A stretch of DNA of 64,000 bases from Obelidium mucronatum (taxonomy: Eukaryota; Chytridiomycota; Chytridiomycetes; Chytridiales; Chytriomycetaceae). Both the position numbers and the translations under genes were made by a program. The notes under the pieces were generated by a model. It had not been told where the DNA came from and made no database searches. It worked only from the letters and a program-made list of their open reading frames with translations. Of this stretch, positions 21,799 to 31,253 are shown one piece after another. The stretch lies in contig JAIVFH010000008.1 of assembly GCA_025765595.1 (NCBI GenBank), forward strand, positions 495,874 to 559,873, written 5' to 3'. The first letter of the stretch is position 1. Each line of letters begins with the position of its first letter.

Positions 21799-22836
21799 TC
21801 AAATGCCAGCACTGTTGGCAAACGCTTCAGGAAGCGCCTCAACAGAAACAGGAGGAGGAGAGTCCTTAACTTGGTGACCAACATCAATGCCCAAAGTAAA
21901 CTGAGCTCCCTCCACCTTTGTAATCACTGGATCTCCCAAGAACTCGACAGTGCAGTTGTAAAAGACGCGAGAAACGTTTCCATTGACATCCCAATTACGA
22001 GCCATAACAGAATCCAGACCGCTTTCCAAGGAAGAAGAGATTGTCGATGTGAGTGTGGTTTCTATGAGTTTTTGGAGTTTGTTTTCAACCAGGTCAACAG
22101 CGTAATTTAACATTTCGCCCTTTCCAAAGTTGGCTTCCATATGGGCATCAAAGTCCTTCAAGGTCACTTTTGTATCTGCGAGAATGCAAAGGGTTGGGGG
22201 TTGTTAATTCCTTGTGTTTATGGATTGAAGTTGTTCCACACCTGACACAAATGTCTTGATCTTCTTGTCCTTGATCCCAAAGCGCACTTTGGCTGAAATA
22301 TCCACAAAAGTCGTCGCTGAAACCGTGCGTGGTTTTCCATTGAGGATGGTCATGTCCAATGCGATCTTAAAGTCCACGTCCTTGATGGCAATTCCAAGGA
22401 AGCCATCTTCGGTGGTCATCCAGATTGCCTTGATGTCAAACTGCTGCACTTTGATGTTTGTGGCGGCTGCCACTTCTTTCTCGCCCAGTAAGGGGAGTTT
22501 CTTGGTGATGTGTTGGTCTTCAATCTTCATTTCGAGAACCGTTGCTTCGGCAATCGGCTCAATGCTTTGTGAGCAAAGTAGTTAGTTTTGCTTCGAATGA
22601 TTCAATAAGCCCCCTGCTTACAGATGAGCAATCTCAGCAAAGATGTCTTGCTCGAGATGGATAATAATGGATGCAACGCCAGCCTTTGCATGCAAGTGAT
22701 CGCCCTTTACTTTGGGAATAATGATCTCTTTTGGCTTTGGATCGTAGTTTGAAGTGTCAATGAGCTCGGCAGAGGGCTTGGTGTGGTAAAGGCCCACTCC
22801 CAAGAGCACTGTTCCCACAAGCGAAATTAGGGACAT
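21799..22836 (-). CDS. Beta-rich lipid-binding-like protein, copy A
   Basis: Three exons (22622-22836, 22242-22564, 21799-22175) give 304 aa. It has an N-terminal hydrophobic segment (MSLISLVGTVLLGVGLYH) that could be a membrane anchor. Then come amphipathic strands and helices: IIHLEQDIFAEIAHL, PIAEATVLEMKIEDQHI, FDIKAIWMTTEDGFLGIAIK, VTLKDFDAHMEANFGKG, and the helix SSSLESGLDSVMARNWDV. The alternation of strands and a long helix resembles the TULIP fold (BPI/SMP-type tubular lipid carriers), but this is inference from pattern only. Copies B (22957-23932) and C (24154-25229) share exon phases and motifs. The middle exon is 323 nt in both A and B. Confidence 0.7.
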
Positions 22837-22956
22837 TTCTCAATAAAGTTTGTGAAACGTGCTTATGGATACATGAGAAATAATGTGTTTTAATCGGAAA
22901 AAAGGGCAAAACAAACGGCGCATTCTTTTTTCTACTATCTGGCTTGTCTTTTTTTT

Positions 22957-23932
22957 TTACTCTTCGGTCGCAGAAACAGCCAGCTTTTCCACTTCTGGGA
23001 CTGGATTCTCCTCTTCTTTCTTGGTGGGCTTTGGCTCTTCAGCAACATATGGCCCGTCCTTCTTCCAGAACGCATCCACTCCAATCTGGTACTCAACTCC
23101 ACGCGCCTTGGTAATGACAGGAACAGCCACGAATTCAACAGCAAGCTTGTAGAACACGGAAGACACATTTCCAATAACATCCCAGTTACGAACCAACACA
23201 GAGTCCAACCCTTGCTCTAAAGAAGAAGTAATAGTGCTTTCGAGTGTGGATTCAATGGTTCCCTTCAAGGCATATTCAACAAGATCCATGGCGCTGGAAA
23301 TGATGTCTCCGGTGTATCCGGAACCAATTTTGACGTCAAAGTTCTTCAGGACTGCCTTAATGTCTGTGTTTGTTTTTGATTTGATTATTTCAGGAATGGA
23401 TCCAGCCAAACAAGAAAAAAAAAACCGCTGCAATTCTAACCATACACATCAGTAGTACAATGGATTCCGTTCAATCCAAACTTGAGTTTGGCACCGATAT
23501 CTACATCTGCCTTGACAATAACTCTCCCCAAGGAACCACCCAGAGCAACCATATCCATGGACACCTCAAAGTCAACATTGTCGATTGCAATGGCAATGTA
23601 TCCTTCGTCAATCTCCATAATCACATCTTTGATGTTGAATTTGTCGATTGTGACGGCAGTGGCAGCAGCGACTTCGGTTTCACCAATGAGCGGGATGGTC
23701 TTCTTGATGTGTTGGTCTTCGATCTTCATGTCCATTGCAAATGTTTGGGCGATCGGGGTGATGCTTTTTTGGGAATGGTTATAGTGTGCGGATTTGATCA
23801 ATCTCCCCCTTCCATTACTTACAGGTTGGATACCTCGTTGAAGATATCTTGAGTTAGTGCCAGCTTGATTGAGGATGCATGTGCTTTTGGTTTGAATTGA
23901 TCAGCGATTTCAGGTGTTGTGGCAGTGGCCAT
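22957..23932 (-). CDS. Beta-rich lipid-binding-like protein, copy B
   Basis: Three exons (23823-23932, 23441-23763, 22957-23363) give 279 aa. Unlike copies A and C it has no N-terminal hydrophobic segment and starts MATATTPEIADQFKPKAHAS, so it should be soluble. It shares SIKLALTQDIFNEVSNL, PIAQTFAMDMKIEDQHI, IPLIGETEVAAATAV and the helix ITSSLEQGLDSVLVRNWDVI. The tail is acidic and Lys-rich (EEPKPTKKEEENPVPEVEK). It is in tandem with copy A (120 nt apart) and head-to-head with copy C. Confidence 0.7.
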
Positions 23933-24153
23933 TTTTTTGAGTTATTTTTTGGGAGTTGTTGAATAAGAGTGTTGACTCTTGGTTGACACGCAATTGCCTT
24001 TCTTAACAAGAGGAAAGATCGAAGTATAAATTGTGTTCTAGTATTTACTACAGTTTCTGCCACGGCCGGCAAGTAGATAAGTCAGGGTCAGTTGCACTCT
24101 GTGTCTTTTAATGAAACGTGTTTCAGGTCGTCGAAATTAAATCGAACAAAAAA
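23933..24153. promoter_or_regulatory. Divergent intergenic region between copies B and C
   Basis: About 220 nt separate the outward-facing starts of two paralogues, so the promoter is probably shared and could co-regulate them. No specific motif stands out. Confidence 0.4.
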
Positions 24154-25229
24154 ATGGTGCCAATCCTTGCAGGTGCAGTTGTTGTCGGTCTTGTTGCTGC
24201 TGGCTACTATTACCGCAATAGCCTAACTGCTGCTGTCAAACCTGCTCCACTTCCCAAAGACAATGCCACTACTGAGGAGAGTACGGGAGTGAACCCTGCC
24301 TTCCAGCCCCGATCTTCTACTGCCTCTTTGATTGTATCACTTGATCAAGACGTATTCAACGAAGTATCTCACCTGTGAGTTTTACATTGGATTGGGAATG
24401 GATCAAAGGGGTTTGTTTGCTGAAAGAGGAAAACACAACAAAAAGCATCCAACCAATCGCTGAAGCCACTGTTCTCGAAATGAAGATCGAAGACCACAAG
24501 ACGCCAATGGTGAAAGCGACAGACATCAAAGTAACAAACTTTGACATCAAGGACTTGATTATGGACACTGAAGACGGGCACCTGAGTGTTCACATTGACG
24601 ATGTTGCATTCAAGGTTGGGTTGAATATCAAGATTCTTGCTGGAAAAGTCCGCCCAACAATTGTCTCTGCGTTGATTGATGTTTCGGCCAAAATTGATTT
24701 CTATGTTGATGTTCAAGACAAGAAGATCAAGACAAATGTGTTTGGTAATTATTTTTAAACAGTTTCTGTTTATTTTACTTACGCTTGTTATTCTTGCACA
24801 AAAGACACCAAAATCGCTCTTCGTGACTTTGACTGTGATATCCACTTTTCTTTCGCGCCTGGTGAAGCATTAGTCAGTACTGCCATTGACTTTGTGGAAA
24901 CCATTTTGAGAAAGTCGATTGAAGAAACATTGGACAAAACTGTAACGTCTTCGCTGCAATCCGGATTGGATTCCGTCATGGCGCGTAATTGGGACATTGC
25001 TGGAAACGTTTCTCGTGTGAATTACAATTGTGGGGTAGAGTTCTTGGGAAATCCCTCCATCAGTAAGGCTGAGGGCGTCAAGTTCACGATTGGAATTGAT
25101 ATTGCGCATGAAATTAAAGCTTCTGCTGAGGCGGCTGCTGCTGAAGCTGCTGCCGACAATGCTGCGGCTGAAGCTAAAGCCAAGGCCGCTGCGGAGGCAA
25201 TAGCTGCTGCCACTGCTGCTGCTGCTTGA
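24154..25229 (+). CDS. Beta-rich lipid-binding-like protein, copy C
   Basis: Three exons (24154-24374, 24446-24744, 24805-25229) give 314 aa. The N-terminus (MVPILAGAVVVGLVAAGYYY) is a likely membrane anchor. Shared family motifs are LIVSLDQDVFNEVSHL, PIAEATVLEMKIED, FDIKDLIMDTEDGHLSVHI, and TSSLQSGLDSVMARNWDIAG followed by NVSRVNYNCGVEFLGNPSIS. The tail is an Ala/Glu/Lys helix (EAAAAEAAADNAAAEAKAKA). Exon 2 is 24 nt shorter than in A and B. It is an inverted copy relative to A and B, sharing the divergent promoter with B. Confidence 0.7.
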
Positions 25230-25265
25230 AAGCATCTGTTTTTTTTTGCCAATCGAAATAAATGC

Positions 25266-25271
25266 AATAAA
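25266..25271 (+). terminator. Polyadenylation signal AATAAA of copy C
   Basis: AATAAA occurs 36 nt past the stop of copy C, just before the convergent small surface-protein gene. Confidence 0.4.
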
Positions 25272-25350
25272 ATATCATAGTTTCGCTTTATTTTTTCGTC
25301 CGAAAAGGATCGTGCTCTATTAAGAAAAGGAAGAGAGCAGTAAATCAAAT

Positions 25351-25725
25351 TCAAGCAAAAAGAGCTGCAAGTACTGAAGCGATGCTAATCATTGCAACGG
25401 AAGATCCAGCAGAATACAGTTGGGAGGCTGGCACCACGTAGGCGTTTCCACCATCGGCAGTTGGTCTGTAAGTAACTGGCAACTTTCCAGGAGCGTAAGG
25501 GTTGTAGTTTCCGTTAGAGTCTCCTCCAACGGCAGTAGGCACTGTGTATTTAGTAAAAAAAAAAAAATCAGTGAACTTCGATCGTCTTTAAGATGTAAGC
25601 AGTAATCAGAACTTGCCATATGTTGGAGCTGCCGATGTGGTTGCGGCAGCGGTAGTTGTGCAGTCAGCTGGCTTAGCGGAAACAGCAACGGCAGCAACGA
25701 GGAGGAAGGCGGTAACGGCTTGCAT
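25351..25725 (-). CDS. Small secreted GPI-type protein
   Basis: Two exons (25617-25725 and 25541-25351) give 99 aa. It starts with a signal peptide (MQAVTAFLLVAAVAVSAKPA), then DCTTTAAATTSAAPTY, a Tyr/Pro/Gly segment (NYNPYAPGKLPVTYRP), and a hydrophobic C-terminus (VAMISIASVLAALFA) after small residues (SAGSS), as for GPI attachment. The intron (25542-25616) has a GC donor, GCAAGT, which is the best fit because the nearby GT sites break the frame. The role is probably structural in the cell wall; no enzyme motif is present. Confidence 0.7.
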
Positions 25726-26220
25726 TCTGTGCTCTTTTTTTTCTTCCAAAGTGTCTTCAATCGAGTGCTGTGACCTTTTCTCTGTGATTAAATCCGCGCC
25801 ACTTTAGTCGCAATTTAGACTTATTTCCGAATATTTCAGGACACTTTTCTTGAGCAGAAATGCCTTACTTTATAGCAGCAAGCACGATTCTAGTGCTTTC
25901 AAAGCGATACGTGTAATTGCACAGCTGGAGTCACGTGGTACCCAGAACTGATCTGTCTCCAAAAGTTTTGCGTTAGTTTTGTGTTCCAAAAAAAAAGTAA
26001 ATTATACAAAATCCCCATAAGCGTGAATTTTAAGTATAGGCAATTCTTGACACGTCCAGAGAAAAAAAACCGAGGTGGTTTGGGTGGCAATCGAATTCAA
26101 GCGCCACTTTCCAAAAAAAGTTTGATTAAAACAAGAACATGATGCAAGCCTGAGTACAAAATCCCCAATGGTCTCTTTCGCGCCACCCTTAGAAATAGCT
26201 CACAAAAAAATAACAACTCT
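25726..26220. other. Divergent intergenic region (about 500 nt)
   Basis: Lies between the small surface protein (minus) and the second subtilase (plus), so it holds both promoters. I see A/T runs (26000-26120) but no gene, RNA or repeat. Confidence 0.5.
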
Positions 26221-29200
26221 ATGAATATGCAGCTTCTCAGCGTCCTCGTAGCTGCTGCTTCCGTCGCTGCCATCCCCAGAATTGGTGAGCACAAAAAACC
26301 GCGGACTTATTGACTCGGCAATATTTGGGGAAACGCACACTAACGCTTCGGGGAAACGAAAAAAAAAATCAACAGGTGTTCCGGGTGAAGGCAGCGTTGA
26401 ATGCACATACCTTGTCCGTTTCCCAGACTCTGTGCAAGATCCTGCGGCTGCAATTCGTAATCACATGAAGCAGTTCCCAAAGGTGAACTACAGCATTCGT
26501 ACGTCCTTGAAGAATGAGTTTGCTACACTTGCGTCATTCCAGATCAACGGATCTTGTGGTACGGGGGGGGGGGTTTTTTTTTACTTATAACGTGATGTTT
26601 GGCTAAGAACTTTTGTTTCTTCTTGGCGCTCCTTCGTTCACAGACGAAAACATCCACGTTGCTTCTATTGCTGGTGCTTCTTACTACCAAGGAGTCAGAG
26701 ACCGCTACCCACCACAACCATGGACCTCTGTCGACGCTGCCAAGACTGAATTCAAGCACACGACTGACTCGATCCATAAAATGACGGGTGTTGACCGCGC
26801 CCGCTCCGAGTTGAAGTTGACTGGAAAGGGGATCAAGGTCGCAGTCATTGACGCGGGTATTTACTACAAGCACCCAGCTCTTGGAGGCTGTTTTGGTAAA
26901 GGCTGTCGTGTGGAGAAGGGGTACGATTTTGTGGGTGATTTGTATGGAAGCAATGATACGGCTCCTATTATTCCGGATGAAGACCCGCTTGATAACTGTA
27001 GTGCCGCGTCTCATGGAACTCATGTTGCTGGAATCATTGGTGCTGATGCGTTGAATATCAAGGACAAGGACTTTATTCCAAGTATTCCGTTTTCTGGTGT
27101 TGCTCCTGAAGTTACTTTGGGTGCTTACCGTGTCTTGTGAGTTTTCGTTTTTTAAAGTTGGGGTGGATGTTAACCTGGAACTAGTGGATGCTCTGGTAAA
27201 ACTGGAAATGACATCATCACTGCTGCGATTTACAAGGCTGCTGGTGACGGGCACGACATCTTGAACTTGTCGTTGGGTGCTGGACCAGGATTCAATGATG
27301 ATTCCGATGACATTGCCGCTGAAGAAGTTTCCAAGAAGGGAATCCTTGTCTTTATCTCTGCTGGAAACGATGGAACTGCTGGTCCTTTTGCTGTTTCCAC
27401 GCCCAGTGTTTCTAGAGGTGCGATTTCCGTTGCTTCTTTTGATAACGGCGAGCAGTACGCGCCAATCTCCTTGAACATTGGTGGTGCCGACTATCCAGCT
27501 ACCCACAGTGTTAAGGAAGTTGATCACTTTGGGCCTGGAACTGTTTTGACAGATATTGTTGTGAACAGTTGAGTGCAACTTGCTTTATGAGCCGTTTTAT
27601 ATTCAGGGAATATCTAAAAATCTATTTGCGAATTCAGATATTGACGCTGATACGAAGGATGTCTTGAACGACGCTTGCACACTTGCTTCCATGAACCCAG
27701 CCGTCAAAGGGAAGCACGCTCTTATTCGTTGGGGCTCTACCGCTCCAGGCATTGGCTGTGGCTCTGTTGCTCGTTGTGGAAACGCGTTTGCTGCTGGTGC
27801 CTTGTCGTGCTTGATTTACTTTAACCTCGACGGCGATGTGAACTCATTGATTACTGGAGGTAAATTTACAATTTATGCCGTTCATTATTTTTTACTTATT
27901 CCCTTTTTAGTTGCACAGATTCCTGGTATTATGATGCCACACCAAGCTGGTTTGTCCCTTGTGGCTGACATTAAAGCTGGAAAGAACCCCAAGATTGTGT
28001 TTTCGTTTGATAAACCATATCCGTTGAGAACTGGTGGCACTTTATCAGACTTCTCGTCTGTAGGTCTTGACCCTGAATTGAACTTCAAACCCGAAATTGC
28101 TGCCATTGGAGGTCACGTTCTTTCCACAATCTCAGCCAACAGCGCCAAGGTGAACGGATTTTCTGGCCCATATGCTCAAATGAGTGGAACTTCAATGTCT
28201 TGCCCGTACACTGCTGGAGTCACTGCCTTGCTTCTGCAAAAGAGAGGAAAGCTGTCCTTCGAAACAGCCAAGGGGTTCTTGATGAACAATGCTGTTCCAG
28301 CCCCTATTTGGAACACAACCTTGATCAACTCTCCAGCTTACCAAGGTGCCGGACTTGTAAATGCGTACTACGCGGTTACTGCCCACACCATCGTTCTTCC
28401 ATCTTCCCTTGCGTTGAACGACACTGTCAACATCAAAAACGAATACAAAATCACGATTCAAAACAACTACTATGCAGACGTCACCTACACAATTCAGCAC
28501 AAGACTGCGGCTACTTTCTCCCACATTATTGCTGGTGATGATTTCCCACAAGACATTGTCAGCACCATCATTACCGACGACCAGCACCCTACGGTTACAT
28601 TCTTGAGCGATAAATGCACTGAGGAAGATACGCAAGGATCCAAGACTGTGTTTGTACCAGCTGGAAAATCTGTGGATGTTGGGATTCAGTTCAAGCCGGC
28701 TGCGTCTACTGGAGGAGCGAACCCAGTGTATGGAGGATATATTACCATTACAAACGACGTTGATGAAGTCGTTTCCACTGTTCCGTATGCTGGAATGATT
28801 AATTCGTGGAAGGGTAAGAAGTTCTGGTCGAGAAACAGTCCTTCCTTGTTGAACCGATGGTTGAAAACAATTGCCCCTGATGCAGTTAGCGCAGCCACTG
28901 GTGTCTACGCTGATGCCACTTTCACTCCATTGAAGGCAAGCGATGTGTTGAATGGAACCGAGGGAGTTGCAATTTTGGCTATCCCAACATACACTGCCCG
29001 ATTCGCGTCTATTGAAGTCATTGGGGTTGAAGGCTCTTCATTGGTGAAGGCTGGATTCCACAACAACTCTGGTATCCTTTCGTATCCGGAAGGAGGCGGT
29101 TCTCTTTACCAGTTGGGAGTCCAAAGAACCACATTCCAAGTTGCGCAGAGTGTTCAACCGAATGAAATCAAGACGTGGATTGGGAAAGCGTGGGACTTGT

Positions 29201-29340
29201 ACTCCAACGCGACAACGCCCACGCAGCTTCCCGCGGGAACTTACTTTATCCGGTTTATGGGGATTTCCAACTTTGGGGATGTGTATAATGATGCGGACTA
29301 TGATGTGTTGGATACTCCACCGTTCAAGCTTGTGTACTGA
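26221..29340 (+). CDS. Subtilisin-like serine protease (S8), secreted, second copy
   Basis: Six exons (26221-26284, 26376-26558, 26644-27136, 27185-27567, 27638-27859, 27911-29340) give 924 aa. Signal peptide MNMQLLSVLVAAASVAAIPR, or start two codons later at 26227. The propeptide has ECTYLVRFPDSVQDP. Triad: VAVIDAGIYYKHPALGG (Asp), SHGTHVAGI (His), SGTSMSCPYTAG (Ser), with SAGNDGT as oxyanion region. A PA-like insert (HALIRWGST, IPGIMMPHQAG) lies between His and Ser, followed by Fn3-like beta domains. Introns at YRV|FG and before the PA insert match the first subtilase (10326-13544), which confirms the paralogy. It probably degrades host or substrate proteins outside the cell. Strong codon bias compared with copy 1 suggests higher expression. 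Confidence 0.92.
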
Positions 29341-29407
29341 TTCGGTTCTTGGCTCTTTCTTTTTCTCCTTTTTTTTCAAAGTGCGGTAGACAGACAGGAA
29401 AAGAAGC

Positions 29408-29413
29408 AATAAA
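29408..29413 (+). terminator. Polyadenylation signal AATAAA of the second subtilase
   Basis: AATAAA is 68 nt downstream of the stop and about 75 nt before the next gene on the same strand. Confidence 0.4.
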
Positions 29414-29486
29414 GCGAATTCTATTGATATTATTATGTATAGTTATTTATTTATTGTAACTATCTTATTTTATCTGCAGTAAATAA

Positions 29487-31074
29487 ATGGGACCCAAGCA
29501 GGACGCCAACGTTCCCTTCTCCGCCCACGCGGCGTCGTATCGCCCGCCCGCCGCCTCGGCGCCCGGCCCCGGCATGCACTCTCACGACGGCGTCAACTTC
29601 CACGGGTCGCACGCGGCGCCGCAGCCAGCGCCCGGACAACACTCGCACGACGGTGGGTTGTTTTGCTAGGCGTTTTGCTAGGCGTCTTGTTAGGCGCGCC
29701 TTAGTTTCTGACGCGCCTTCCTTAGGAATCAACTTCCACGGCGCGCACGACCAGCAGCAACCCGCGGGTGGCGGTGGTCAACTATCACAGCAACAGATGC
29801 AGATGCTGATGCGGATGATGCAGCAACAGCAACTGGCTCAGCAACAACAACAACACCAAGGCCATCACGGTCAGCACTCACACGATGGAGTTGTACGTGT
29901 TTTTATTATTATTATTGTTATCGATTTTGCACCATTGATCATGGTGCCAAAAAAAAAACAACAGAACTTTCATGGATCCCACGATGAACCGTCTCCCCCA
30001 CCAGGTCAACACTCACACGACGGAATCAACTTCCATGGATCGCATGACGCGGAAGGACACGGTCACGGTGGTGGAGGACACGAGGAACCCAAAGATGAGG
30101 CTGGGAAGTTTGGGGACCGTGTTTTGCCGTATACATCTGAAGAGGGAAGGGATTGGAAGAGTAAAGGGTTTTCTATTGGGATTGCGGGGTACACTATTTT
30201 TTTATTTATTTTATTTATTTATTTTATTTTATTCATTTTTGATCTTGTACTTATTCATCTCATCTCCCCCACCAGTCCTTGTGGAAGTGGTAAAACCACA
30301 CTTGTTGAAAAACTCTGCAAGGCGTTCAAGAAAAAGTATTCAATGTGTGTCATTGTGAATGACTTGTACACTACAATCGATGCACAGCAATTGATTGATG
30401 GTGGGCATTTGGATAAAGACCGAGTTAAAGGGCTAACTACTGGGATCTGGAGTCGGGTTGCGATTGATGAAGATGTGGAAGATAACTTTACGGTTGGGGA
30501 AGCTGTTTCTCAAAAGTTTGGATGTCAGATTGTTGTTTTTGAGGCTGCGGGGGATAATTTGGGTGGTGAGTTTTTTTTTTCTTCTTTTTTTTGTTATCGC
30601 CGAAGGCGGATACCTATTGCTGAAAGCGGTGGTTGATTTCATTCAATACGCGGTGGTTTTTTTTTATTCAACTTCCTCGTTACACCTACCTAACCATTCC
30701 ATTTCTTAATGCTTTTTATAGCAAACTTTGATCGCAACTTGTCGGACTTTACAATCTTTGTTCTCGACACTGCGGGAGGCGAAAAGATGCCACTCAAGGG
30801 TGGAAAGGGTGTCACTCAAGCAGACCTTCTCGTCATCAACAAGACTGATTTGGCTGAACCGTGCGGCGTGGATTTGAAAGTGTTGGAAGCGAATGCCAAG
30901 CAAGTTCGTGGGGAGGGGCCTGTAGTGATGGCTTCGTTAAAGAGGGATCAAGGGGTGGAGGCGATTATGGAGGCTGTAAGGAAGCAGTATGCACAGAGTG
31001 GTGCGAAAGCGTTTTTTGAGGCTCAGTCACCGTCGGGATCCGGGTCTGCGTCAAAGAAGAAGGGAAAGAAGTAG
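29487..31074 (+). CDS. UreG-like GTPase with His-rich repeats, CPH motif lost
   Basis: Five exons (29487-29652, 29726-29892, 29965-30188, 30276-30565, 30722-31074) give 399 aa. The N-terminal third has four HSHDG(V/I)NFHG(S/A)H repeats plus Gln/Met and Gly/His stretches, likely to bind Ni, Zn or Co. A SIMIBI-class G domain follows: P-loop GPCGSGKTTLVEKL, VIVNDLYTTIDAQQL, DNLGANFDRNLSDFTIFVLD, KGVTQADLLVINKTDLAE (NKTD base specificity), and RGEGPVVMASLK. This is the UreG order; UreG inserts Ni into urease. The UreG metal motif (TGGCPH) is replaced by TTGIWSR, and ESGGDNL by EAAGDNL, so a role as urease chaperone is doubtful and a different metal GTPase function is possible. The P-loop is split by an intron. 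Confidence 0.8.
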
Positions 31075-31253
31075 ACGGATGTTATTTTGTTATTAAAAAC
31101 ACACACATTGGGGTTTTTTTTTTCAAGCTTCTCTCTATATTAAATCAAATAACGTGAAAGAAGTAAAGACAAGGGGAACAAGTTAAAAAAAAAAGCAAGT
31201 AAAATGTAAAAAACAACAAAAACAATGAAATTTGAGAAAAAGACGAAACTTCA

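Noticed and set aside
26544..27578. 344-codon minus-strand frame
   Set aside because: Antisense to the second subtilase catalytic domain, spanning its introns. Low-complexity translation.
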